From RFSX01 sp965230215 (lineage in GTDB: Bacteria; Bacteroidota; Bacteroidia; Chitinophagales; Saprospiraceae), in the NCBI GenBank assembly GCA_965230215.1, contig CBDDKN010000002.1, forward strand, positions 930,001 to 994,000: a stretch of DNA of 64,000 nucleotides. The letters run 5' to 3'. Below are positions 34,950-43,002 of the stretch, piece after piece. The notes under the pieces were generated by a model. That model had not been told where the DNA came from and searched no databases. It was given only the letters and a program-made list of their open reading frames with translations. Within the stretch, counting starts at the first letter, position 1; every line of letters starts with the position of its first letter. The position numbers and the translations under genes were made by a program.

Positions 34950-35591
34950 TTAACTGATGGTTTTGTACTTATTTCTTGCTCGGACGCGAATATATAACTC
35001 ATGAGACAATAGGAGCAAATTAGCAAAAACAAACAATCCAATTCTGCCTATTTCAAATGCCTCCAGGTATGGTGGAAAGAAGCTTTTAACTAGCAACAAT
35101 TCTATGGCAGTAACCACGGCAACCATAAGAAATGCAAAAATACTTATACCCCTAACCGTCTGCGCTTTTTGGCGGCTGTTGGTTACCATTGTTTTTATGA
35201 ATAGTTTCTTATATCTGTCATCGCGGGGATTCATTCGTATGAGTTGTGTAAGCACCTCTTCTGCCCTGTCATACTGAATGGTAGCATTCAGTGATTTTGC
35301 TTTGTTGAATAGAAGCTCTTGAAACACATCCTTTCCATTATATTGAAATATGTTCTCGGTAATCACTATTCTAATCAGGTCTTCTGCTTTACGCAAATAC
35401 GCTCGGTGGGCGCCTACCTTACTTAATGCTATTGCGTGGTCCAGTCTTATTTTGCAAGACTGATCGAAGGGCAGTTCAAGTATATCTTCAAGATGCTCAT
35501 CAAAGTATCTTATCTTCTCATGATACGCCTCAGCATCAATGATAAAGTATTCATCAAATATGTAAGCCTTTTTGTAATCGAACGACTTCAT
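34950..35591 (-). CDS. Unknown helical protein with two C-terminal membrane helices
   Basis: 213 residues. The first 140 are helical and TPR-like (AEEVLTQLIRMNPRDDRYKK is a good TPR-type repeat). Two membrane helices follow at about 148-167 and 180-198 and a basic tail ends the protein. I do not recognise a named family. The start overlaps the cyclase-family gene stop by four bases and the stop abuts the small membrane protein gene, so the three form one transcript, perhaps with nadK upstream. Confidence 0.75.
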   Translation of the reverse strand: MKSFDYKKAYIFDEYFIIDAEAYHEKIRYFDEHLEDILELPFDQSCKIRLDHAIALSKVGAHRAYLRKAEDLIRIVITENIFQYNGKDVFQELLFNKAKSLNATIQYDRAEEVLTQLIRMNPRDDRYKKLFIKTMVTNSRQKAQTVRGISIFAFLMVAVVTAIELLLVKSFFPPYLEAFEIGRIGLFVFANLLLLSHELYIRVRARNKYKTIS

Positions 35592-36337
35592 GTTGGATGC
35601 AATCTATAAATTATAGGTCTTGACGGACTGGCATCGAGTTCCAGCGGTAAACAATGAATATTTAACAAATATAAACCATCATCAATCTCGGAGTCAACAT
35701 AAATAAGCTCTGTTATTGTTTTATGATAGTTTTTGTCTCCCTGGGTATCCCAAAACAAGTGATGAGATGCCACCTTCCCGCCATCTTTTTCTCTGTCAAC
35801 ACTCGGGAGGTCTATAAGAAGGTGATCGACATTCTTTCCGAGCATTTCTGCCAGTTCGTTTGAAATATATGTGGGGTTGGTATCTGAATAATTCCTATGT
35901 AGCTTTTCTTTCGAATTTGGCAGAGTGCGAATAATAATAGCATCAAGATCGTCAAAATCTATACTGCTAAACTCAAAACAATCCGTATGTAATATTGTGT
36001 CGCCGTCAATCTTTTTAGGTTCTGCACTTATTAAGAGCGCTCGATAAAACAGTGGCTTAATAGTATCTACTATAAAAGGTCCATCAGCCACAATGTGCCT
36101 AACCGTTTCCGTATGGGTGCCGTTGCCATGCGGATTTAATTTTATGTTGAAAAAATTAACTGGAGATCCATCCTCAATACTTCCAATGAATTCTCCAGCT
36201 TGCAAGGGTTCAAATGAAACTTGAGGAGCATGAAAGGCAATTGGTGAAGAGCCATCTGAGATACGTATTGAAATGTCTATAGGCTTAGACAGGTCAGCAG
36301 TATACTCCTTATCTGATATGCTAAGCTTTGTTTTCAT
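35588..36337 (-). CDS. Cyclase family protein (kynurenine formamidase-like)
   Basis: 249 residues of the cyclase family of metal-dependent hydrolases. The HGNGTHTE motif near residue 75 gives the H-x-G-T-H metal site, and an Asp/His-rich block follows (LLIDLPSVDREKDGG, KVASHHLFW). Relatives hydrolyse N-formylkynurenine or other amides. No tryptophan pathway gene is beside it. It overlaps nadK by 17 bp at its start and the next gene by four bases. Confidence 0.82.
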   Translation of the reverse strand: MKTKLSISDKEYTADLSKPIDISIRISDGSSPIAFHAPQVSFEPLQAGEFIGSIEDGSPVNFFNIKLNPHGNGTHTETVRHIVADGPFIVDTIKPLFYRALLISAEPKKIDGDTILHTDCFEFSSIDFDDLDAIIIRTLPNSKEKLHRNYSDTNPTYISNELAEMLGKNVDHLLIDLPSVDREKDGGKVASHHLFWDTQGDKNYHKTITELIYVDSEIDDGLYLLNIHCLPLELDASPSRPIIYRLHPT

Positions 36338-37208
36338 AATTTCTCTTATCCTGGCCCCAGTTTAATTTGGTTCTTATGGTCTTCATAAAGTTATCACCTC
36401 TCAGGTTAATAAGCTTGGTGGTGAATTCGTTTTTCGTAATACGAATTTCATAATCAGCAGTAATTATTTCACTTCGACTATCGAGGGTGCATAAGAAGTT
36501 TTCAGCTCTTCCTTCAACATGGAGTCTTATTTTGTTTTTACCAGAAATTACAATTGGCCTTACGTTCAGGTTGTGTGGTGCTACTGGTGTAAGTACAAAG
36601 TTGTCACTTGAAGGAAATATTATGGGTCCGCCACAACTTAAAGAATACCCTGTGGACCCTGTAGGTGTAGATACTATCAATCCGTCAGCCCAATAGGAAT
36701 TCAAGAAGTGTTCGTCTATGAATGCGTGCACAACAACCATGGAGGAGCTGTCCCTTTTTAAAAGAGTGAAGTCATTTAGGGCAAAGTTAATATCCCCAAA
36801 CAACGCTGGCTTTGTGTCAAGTTTTATCATCGCGCGCTCGCTAATAGTATACTCGCCTTTCACTAACTGATCTACCGCCTCATTTATCCGTGTCTGTTCG
36901 ATGCTTGCCAGAAAGCCAAGCCTTCCCAGGTTAATACCAACAATTGGGATAGCCAGGCCTTTTATCAAAGTAACCGCTGAAAGAATGGTACCATCTCCAC
37001 CCAGAGTGATTATGAAGTCTGGCATATAATCCTTTAGTTCTTCATGGGTGGCCAAGTCTTCTCTGTCTTTGAGATCTTCTGGTAGAAGCCGGGCATATGG
37101 CTCATAGAGTTTGAACGATATGTTTTCCTGATCAAGTTTGGTAAAAAGTCGTGTAAGGTGTGGTTTGTTTTCCTCTATCCAATATTGTCCAAAAACAAGA
37201 GCCTTCAC
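36321..37208 (-). CDS. nadK: NAD kinase
   Basis: 295 residues; a GTG start at 37208 fits the family N-terminus (KALVFGQYW). The enzyme phosphorylates NAD to NADP. LGGDGTILSAV is the diacylglycerol-kinase-type phosphate loop with the catalytic Asp. NDFTLLKR and TPTGSTGYSLSCGGPI are the NAD-binding blocks. Length is usual. It heads a run of minus-strand genes after the CBS-domain gene, 59 bp away. Confidence 0.96.
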   Translation of the reverse strand: MKALVFGQYWIEENKPHLTRLFTKLDQENISFKLYEPYARLLPEDLKDREDLATHEELKDYMPDFIITLGGDGTILSAVTLIKGLAIPIVGINLGRLGFLASIEQTRINEAVDQLVKGEYTISERAMIKLDTKPALFGDINFALNDFTLLKRDSSSMVVVHAFIDEHFLNSYWADGLIVSTPTGSTGYSLSCGGPIIFPSSDNFVLTPVAPHNLNVRPIVISGKNKIRLHVEGRAENFLCTLDSRSEIITADYEIRITKNEFTTKLINLRGDNFMKTIRTKLNWGQDKRNYENKA

Positions 37209-37267
37209 GATATAGATTTTGCTGGATTAGTTAACTATTGCCCTTTGTGCAGGGTACGCGTCAATTG

Positions 37268-37927
37268 TCAGACATTAAGATAGTTCATTAATTGGTCATA
37301 TCGATCTTTCAGATCATCAATATATTCCTCTTCGGCAAAGCTGGCGCTTATCTTGTAGTCATATCGCTCCAGTGCTGATATAACTTCTGAAATATCTCTT
37401 TTGTTTAGCTTAAGCGTTAATAGTACCGCTTCGCTGTCTTGCAATTCTGTTATAAAGCTGGCCAGGACTGATACATTCTCCAGCTCAATTACTCGGGCAA
37501 TTTCTGAAAGGGCGTACCCTCTTTTTGATGATTCTATGACTATTATACTACCTGGCTCTTTAAATGAGAAGCTTGAAGCGTAATATGCAAGCAAGTCTTC
37601 TTGTGTGATTATGCCTGCAAACTGTTCATCTTCATCAACAACCGGGACAATTGTCGTTCGGTTTTCGGCCAATTTTGAAAGCACTTCGAAGATGTGATCT
37701 TTCACATTGACAAAGGTATATATATTGCTGACCTTGACGTCTCTGACTTTTGTGTCGGGGTGGTGATTCGTGGCGTCTTCTTCAGATAGGATGCCCAACA
37801 AAATATCATTACTCACAACGGGTAAATGTTTGAGGTGATATACACTCATCATGCTCAATGCCTGAGCAACAGTATCGTCAGGAATGAGTGGCAAAATGAT
37901 ATTCGATATGAGTTCACGGGCTATCAT
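37268..37927 (-). CDS. CBS domain protein
   Basis: 219 residues: two CBS domains in the first 130 (IPDDTVAQALSMMSVYHLKHLPV and LAENRTTIVPVVDEDEQFAG), then a C-terminal ACT-like region (IIVIESSKRGYALSEIAR). CBS pairs bind adenosyl nucleotides and regulate partners. The standalone form suggests an energy-sensing regulator with an unknown target. It lies between the TM2 protein gene and nadK on the minus strand. Confidence 0.85.
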   Translation of the reverse strand: MIARELISNIILPLIPDDTVAQALSMMSVYHLKHLPVVSNDILLGILSEEDATNHHPDTKVRDVKVSNIYTFVNVKDHIFEVLSKLAENRTTIVPVVDEDEQFAGIITQEDLLAYYASSFSFKEPGSIIVIESSKRGYALSEIARVIELENVSVLASFITELQDSEAVLLTLKLNKRDISEVISALERYDYKISASFAEEEYIDDLKDRYDQLMNYLNV

Positions 37928-37959
37928 CTATTATATAGACAGTTTTTATAGCTCATTTG

Positions 37960-38736
37960 TTATCTTTTGAGCAACTTTTCTTTCTCATAAAGAAACTCTT
38001 TTTCAGATAATAATCCTTTTTCTCTTAGTGTTTTTAACTTATTCAACTGAGATAAAAGTAAATCATCTTGCAGTAGATCCTGCTCGGGTGCCTTCAAGCC
38101 TTTGGGTTCATCTAGCGTATAGTTGTTCTCTACAAATGCATCATAATCCTTCTGGACTCTGAGAAAGGCAAAATCATCCCTGGTCCCCAATTCTTCCATT
38201 TTTGCATATCCGCTTGCTTTTGCTCTTGAAAGATGAAAAAAGCTTTTGTCCTTGTTTTCCAGCAACGAATAGATGGCTGCCATATTGAAATGTATTTCTG
38301 CATCATCCGGACTTATAACAAGTGCTTGTTCATAATCTGAAATCGCATCCTCAAGATCGAAGTCTTGATACTTTTTCATGGCACTTGTCTTGAATGGGTT
38401 TTTCCTTTGGCGCTTCGTCGGTTGATATTGGTATTTTTCTCGTTGTCGTTGTTTCCTTGTATTCCTTCTATGGCGAGATTGATATTTTCCTGATCTGTTA
38501 GTGCCTAAAGGGTTATTGTATTTGTCATTAAATTCTTCAGCGGACATGTTCATCATCCGAATGCCATCCAAAAGGCCAAGGAAAAATGTGATTGGAACCC
38601 TAAACCAACCCAAAAACATATATGTGAGAAACAAGTAAAAGATACCTGATCCATACTCTTTCAAATAAAACTTATGTGCGCCAATGGGGCCCAAAAAAAT
38701 CGCCAACAGTACTGCTACTGATTTTTTCTTGTACAT
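37960..38736 (-). CDS. TM2 domain protein with TPR and SHOCT regions
   Basis: 258 residues. The TM2 domain comes first (VAVLLAIFLGPIGAHKFYLK, then two membrane helices by residue 65). A basic, Arg/Gln-rich linker (about 85-115) is followed by a TPR pair (AISDYEQALVISPDDAEIHF). The C-terminal 30 residues form a SHOCT-type helix (KLKTLREKGLLSEKEF). This combination suggests an oligomeric membrane scaffold. Its ATG directly follows the phosphatase stop with no gap. Confidence 0.82.
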   Translation of the reverse strand: MYKKKSVAVLLAIFLGPIGAHKFYLKEYGSGIFYLFLTYMFLGWFRVPITFFLGLLDGIRMMNMSAEEFNDKYNNPLGTNRSGKYQSRHRRNTRKQRQREKYQYQPTKRQRKNPFKTSAMKKYQDFDLEDAISDYEQALVISPDDAEIHFNMAAIYSLLENKDKSFFHLSRAKASGYAKMEELGTRDDFAFLRVQKDYDAFVENNYTLDEPKGLKAPEQDLLQDDLLLSQLNKLKTLREKGLLSEKEFLYEKEKLLKR

Positions 38737-39960
38737 CTAGAATATTTTCGTTGTTAGTATAGCAATATCATCTACATACTCTCTCTCACCTTTGAAGCCA
38801 TCCAGTTCTGAAATAATCTTTTTATTAAAACTTTCAGCATTCATGCTTCTGTTCTCAAGGATAAGCTTTTTGAGTCTTTCTTCCTCAAAATATTCTCCCT
38901 GATCGTTTTGTAAATCGACAAGACCGTCTGTGAAACAGAACAACAGAGCATCCTTCTTTAATTTCTCTCTGCCTTCATTTAAAAATGGTAGTTTATCAAA
39001 CGCTCCGATTACAGTACTACCGTTCTTAAGCTCAATTAGTTCACCATCGTTATATAGTAATGGCGGAAAATGTCCGGCATTGATATATTTAAGTTCCATT
39101 TGGCTGGTGTCAATTTCGGCTATAAAAAAGGTGATAAACTTTTCACTCTTAGTGATTCTATGGACGGACTGGTTCAGCGCGAAAACGAATGTTTCCAGAT
39201 CTCTGTATTGAAAAATCAAACTTTGCAGCATGGCCTGAAAATTAGACATTAACAATGCGGCAGCAACACCCTTTCCAGATATATCTGCTATAACTACAGC
39301 AAATCGGTTATCATCAAATTTTATATAATCTATATAGTCGCCTCCTATATTAAAGTGTGGACGATAATATGTATTTATCTCGTAAGTCTTTGTCTTAAAT
39401 GATTTTTTTGGTATGAGGGCCTGTTGAAACTCCTTGGCCAGTTCCATTTCCTTATTGAGTCTTTCTTGTTTGATCTGTCTTTTAAACAATCTCTTGTTTT
39501 CAATCGCAACAGCTATGATATTGGTGATGGTTGTGATAAACTGTATTTTGTTGTAGATGTCATCCTTGTCTTTTATGCCGCCAATTAAGGCATATGATAT
39601 CGCTGCATTCTTGTGAAACACCGGAATAATAATATCAAAAAACTGAAGTGATTTTGGATCGTCGTCCTTCACGGTATGCAGGCGTTTGAATGGTTGGCAT
39701 TGTTCTACCAGGTCTTCATGTAGAGTTTCCTCGACATTGATGTGCGTCGCGCAAAACCAATCATCGTTACCCTTTATAAATAGGACCATTTTATCAATGC
39801 CCATCTCCCAACTTAAGAAAGACCTATACATGTTAAAGAGTCCGTCAGCAGATACATTATCGTTGATGGCCTGAGTAATAGTCAGCAGACTTTTTATCTG
39901 TAGCTCCTTTAGGCTAAGTTCTTTTTCAAGTTTACTTAATATGTTTATCTCTCGTTTCAC
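38737..39960 (-). CDS. SpoIIE/RsbU-type PP2C serine phosphatase with GAF domain
   Basis: 407 residues from a GTG overlapping the mazG stop (GTGA). A GAF-like sensor domain (about 30-170) and a short coiled linker precede the PP2C SpoIIE domain (about 195-405), with GGDYIDYIKFDDNRFAVVIA and ADISGKGVAAALLMSNFQAML carrying the metal-binding Asp residues. Such phosphatases activate anti-anti-sigma proteins in partner-switching systems. No STAS or anti-sigma kinase partner is present nearby. Confidence 0.92.
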   Translation of the reverse strand: MKREINILSKLEKELSLKELQIKSLLTITQAINDNVSADGLFNMYRSFLSWEMGIDKMVLFIKGNDDWFCATHINVEETLHEDLVEQCQPFKRLHTVKDDDPKSLQFFDIIIPVFHKNAAISYALIGGIKDKDDIYNKIQFITTITNIIAVAIENKRLFKRQIKQERLNKEMELAKEFQQALIPKKSFKTKTYEINTYYRPHFNIGGDYIDYIKFDDNRFAVVIADISGKGVAAALLMSNFQAMLQSLIFQYRDLETFVFALNQSVHRITKSEKFITFFIAEIDTSQMELKYINAGHFPPLLYNDGELIELKNGSTVIGAFDKLPFLNEGREKLKKDALLFCFTDGLVDLQNDQGEYFEEERLKKLILENRSMNAESFNKKIISELDGFKGEREYVDDIAILTTKIF

Positions 39961-40298
39961 TTAGTCAGTTTGTCGTTACTGTGGTGTCGGTCTTTATCTC
40001 TTTCTGTTTTCTTTTGAAAATTTTGGAGAACTGCCTGTTCAAGATCAATATCCGTCTGATTTGCGAGACAACAAATTACAAAAATAATGTCTGCCATCTC
40101 ATCCGCCATCGTTTGCTTGGCTTCTTCCTTAGATATCTCCTGCTTAAACGATTGCTCTCCATAAATTCTTGCTATTAATCTGCAAAGTTCTCCTGTCTCT
40201 TCAACAAGCAAAAGCGCATTCGTCTTTTCATCAAAATATCTTACACCATACTTCTTGATCCATTGATCAACCGTGCTTTGAAGTTCATTTATATTCAT
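39957..40298 (-). CDS. MazG-like nucleotide pyrophosphohydrolase
   Basis: 113 residues. The EExE...ExxD metal site of the all-alpha NTP pyrophosphatases is clear: LLVEETGELCRL and MADEMADIIFVICCLAN. It probably hydrolyses abnormal nucleoside triphosphates. It sits between dtd and the phosphatase gene, with four-base overlaps on both sides, so three proteins come from one mRNA. Confidence 0.92.
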   Translation of the reverse strand: MNINELQSTVDQWIKKYGVRYFDEKTNALLLVEETGELCRLIARIYGEQSFKQEISKEEAKQTMADEMADIIFVICCLANQTDIDLEQAVLQNFQKKTERDKDRHHSNDKLTK

Positions 40299-40750
40299 TC
40301 GCGTGCTTTAGAATCGATAATTATAGTAACGGGACCATCATTCGTATAGGTCACTTTCATATCTGAACCAAAAATCCCGCTTGCAACATTGATATCATGC
40401 TCCATTTTCAGATGGCTAATCATTTTTTCATACATGTCATTAGCAAAACCAGGTGGAGCTGAACGTATAAATGACGGACGATTACCTTTCTTTGTGCTTG
40501 CATAGAGCGTGAATTGGCTGATTAACAGGATGGATCCCCCTATTTGCTTTATGTCGAGGTTCATTTTTCCTTCATCATCACTAAAGATGCGCATGCCCAC
40601 TATCTTTCTCGCCAGCCAAATAATATCTTCTGATGTATCCTCTTGCTCAACACCAAGGTATACCACCAGTCCTTTCTCAATAGCCCCACAAACATTCCCT
40701 TCTACTTTTACATCTGCTGGTTTAATTGATCGCTGTATAACTGCCCTCAT
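40295..40750 (-). CDS. dtd: D-aminoacyl-tRNA deacylase
   Basis: 151 residues. The enzyme removes D-amino acids (and Gly from tRNA-Ala) to protect translation. It has MRAVIQRSIKPADVKV at the start, the SQFTLYA block with the catalytic Thr, and the cross-subunit GP motif in NDGPVTIIID (C-terminal). RPSFIRSAPP is another hallmark. Length is normal. It is the first gene of the dtd-mazG-phosphatase run and borders the AT-rich gap at 40751-41186. Confidence 0.96.
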   Translation of the reverse strand: MRAVIQRSIKPADVKVEGNVCGAIEKGLVVYLGVEQEDTSEDIIWLARKIVGMRIFSDDEGKMNLDIKQIGGSILLISQFTLYASTKKGNRPSFIRSAPPGFANDMYEKMISHLKMEHDINVASGIFGSDMKVTYTNDGPVTIIIDSKARE

Positions 40751-41186
40751 GGTGTTGGTAATTGTGCTTAAAACATATAGGTTATCAACAATGACAAAGA
40801 GAATAAAAATATTTCACTCAGTTATATATATCGTTTTTTAATATGTATTAGAACTTAATATTTTTTGCGAATTACAATGGTGGTATTTCAACAGCTTAAG
40901 TGAAGAATAATATTAACATTCCGGTTTATCAACAAAAGCTATATTAATATGTAAATAATTGAATTACAAGCTATTTCTATGTTGGTAGAAATGTGGATAT
41001 AGGCTTGAATTTGTACATTATGAGTTATTTGTGTTTATCTATATTATTTTTTCAAGATATCAACAGCACTTATGAATAATGATGAATGTTTTTTAAAAAA
41101 TATTATATCTAAATAATAGTTGTTTAAAAACAATTTCAAATTGAAAAACTTCTAGTATTAAGTTTGTTATCAATTGATTTAAAACT
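40751..41186. other. AT-rich gap with DnaA-box-like 9-mers; candidate replication origin
   Basis: The only gap over 300 bp. It is far more AT-rich than its surroundings and has no open frame of note. It holds TTATCAACA twice in the same orientation (40782-40790 and 40926-40934), ATATCAACA (41057-41065) and TGTGGATAT (40992-41000, reverse of ATATCCACA). Each is close to the DnaA-box consensus TTATCCACA. T- and A-rich tracts, including TTTTTTAAAAAA at 41089-41100, could serve as an unwinding element. It also must hold the promoters of dtd and ctaA. An origin role is inference, helped by parS-like sites 4-5 kb away. Confidence 0.45.
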
Positions 41187-42257
41187 ATGCATTACAATAA
41201 ATATATAAGGGCTTGGCTCATTATTGGTTGTGTCTTGATTTTCTTTCAAATAGTTATTGGTGGAATTACAAGGATAACCGGGTCAGGTCTGTCAATTACG
41301 AAGTGGGAAATCGTTACTGGAACCTTGCCTCCGTTGAATGAGGAAGATTGGAATAAAGAATTTGAACTTTATAAAGAAACGCCGCAGTATAAAAAGATTA
41401 ATGCCGGAATGGATATGTCGAAGTTTAAGTTTATCTATTTCTGGGAATACTTTCACAGACTGTGGGCAAGAATGATGGGTTTTATCTTTTTGATTCCCTT
41501 GATATTTTTTGTGGCAAAGGGATGGACTGATCGAAAATTATTAATACACCTGACTTATGTATTTCTCGCAGCTGCTTGTGCTGCTGTTTTTGGTTGGATT
41601 ATGGTAGCTAGTGGATTGATTGAGCGGCCATGGGTAAATGCATACAAGTTAAGTTTGCATCTGGGTATAGCCTTGGTGACATTATCTCTTGTAGTCTGGT
41701 TAAGTTACTATGTTCATTTGGGAGATAGGTTTACGCTGAGATTATCGAAGTTTTATAAAATGTCTCGGTTTTATTTTGTTGCTATTGCCATCCAAATATT
41801 CCTTGGTGCGGTTTTATCGGGTATGCGTGCGGCGCTTTACTATCCTAGCTGGCCAGACATGAATGGTGAGATGATACCTTCAATATTATTTTCTGCTGAT
41901 ACCTGGAGTCTTTCTGGTATAGTAGATTATGATAAAGATGCTTTGATGCCAGCTCTGATACATGTTCTCCACAGAACATGGGCATATGTAGTTTATATTT
42001 TAGGCCTGTATTATTTCTATAATGTGATGAAGTATGCCTTCCAACGCAGAATCTGCGTGATGAATATTGCATTGGTTATATTTCTGAACCTTCAGGTTTT
42101 ACTTGGTATATTGGTATTATTAAACTCTAAACAAACCATACCAGTATTCTATGGTGTAATGCACCAAGCAATTGCTATATTTATATTCATAATCGCATTA
42201 TTTAATCTATACATATTCAGAAGGCCGCAGAAAGCAGTTCATGGAGGATCAAATTAA
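41187..42257 (+). CDS. ctaA: Haem A synthase (COX15/CtaA family)
   Basis: 356 residues with eight membrane helices in two four-helix halves. The haem-binding His residues are seen in WEYFHRLWARMMG, LSLHLGIALV, VLHRTWAYVV and GVMHQAIAIF. It oxidises haem O to haem A for aa3-type cytochrome oxidase. The length is typical of the COX15 type rather than the shorter Gram-positive CtaA. It overlaps the following hydrolase gene by 17 bp. Confidence 0.94.
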   Translation: MHYNKYIRAWLIIGCVLIFFQIVIGGITRITGSGLSITKWEIVTGTLPPLNEEDWNKEFELYKETPQYKKINAGMDMSKFKFIYFWEYFHRLWARMMGFIFLIPLIFFVAKGWTDRKLLIHLTYVFLAAACAAVFGWIMVASGLIERPWVNAYKLSLHLGIALVTLSLVVWLSYYVHLGDRFTLRLSKFYKMSRFYFVAIAIQIFLGAVLSGMRAALYYPSWPDMNGEMIPSILFSADTWSLSGIVDYDKDALMPALIHVLHRTWAYVVYILGLYYFYNVMKYAFQRRICVMNIALVIFLNLQVLLGILVLLNSKQTIPVFYGVMHQAIAIFIFIIALFNLYIFRRPQKAVHGGSN

Positions 42258-43002
42258 GGAAGAGGGCAAGTTCAAATACATAGAAACAACAGAGGGGAAA
42301 GAAGTTATACTTCTGCTACATGGTCTCTTTGGTGCATTAAGTAATTTTCAAGGTATCATAAGTAGGTTCGGTTCAGATTACAATGTTGTTACGCCTATTT
42401 TACCTATCATGGAGATGCCTATGAAAAAACTGGGTCTCAAAGGTCTGGTTTCTTACATAGAAGAATTTGTGGATTATAAAGGCTTCGATAAAGTAAACTT
42501 ACTTGGTAACTCCCTGGGTGGTCATTTGGCACAATTGTATGCGCTGAAGAATCCAGATAAGGTGAAATCTATTGTGCTGACTGGTAGTTCTGGATTGTTT
42601 GAAAATGCAATGGGAAATAGCTTTCCGAAAAGGGGCAATTTTGAATTCATAAAAAAGAAAACACAATCGGTTTTCTATGATCCTGCCACCGCTACTGATG
42701 AACTTATTGATGAGGTATTCAATACTGTTAATGACAGATCAAAGGCATTAAGAGTAGTAATCACAGCGAAGTCAGCAGTTAGAAATAATCTTGAAGATAA
42801 GATTCATGCAATAACCGCTCCTACCCTATTGGTGTGGGGAAAACAAGATGATATAACTCCGCCCTTCGTCGCTGAAAAGTTTGATGAACTTATTCCTAAT
42901 AGCCGATTGGTGTTCATCGATAAATGCGGCCATGCTCCAATGATGGAGAGGCCGGATTTATTCAATGATGAATTAGAGGAGTTCTTCAACTCCCTTAATT
43001 AA
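42241..43002 (+). CDS. Alpha/beta hydrolase
   Basis: 253 residues with the complete triad: nucleophile Ser in GNSLGGHLAQLYAL, Asp in WGKQDDITPP and His in CGHAPMMERPD. LLLHGLFGALSNFQ supplies the oxyanion hole. It looks like an ester or C-C bond hydrolase (MhpC/BioH-like), substrate unknown. Its start lies inside the ctaA 3' end, suggesting coupling, and its end overlaps the convergent M1 peptidase gene by four bases. Confidence 0.92.
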   Translation: MEDQIKEEGKFKYIETTEGKEVILLLHGLFGALSNFQGIISRFGSDYNVVTPILPIMEMPMKKLGLKGLVSYIEEFVDYKGFDKVNLLGNSLGGHLAQLYALKNPDKVKSIVLTGSSGLFENAMGNSFPKRGNFEFIKKKTQSVFYDPATATDELIDEVFNTVNDRSKALRVVITAKSAVRNNLEDKIHAITAPTLLVWGKQDDITPPFVAEKFDELIPNSRLVFIDKCGHAPMMERPDLFNDELEEFFNSLN

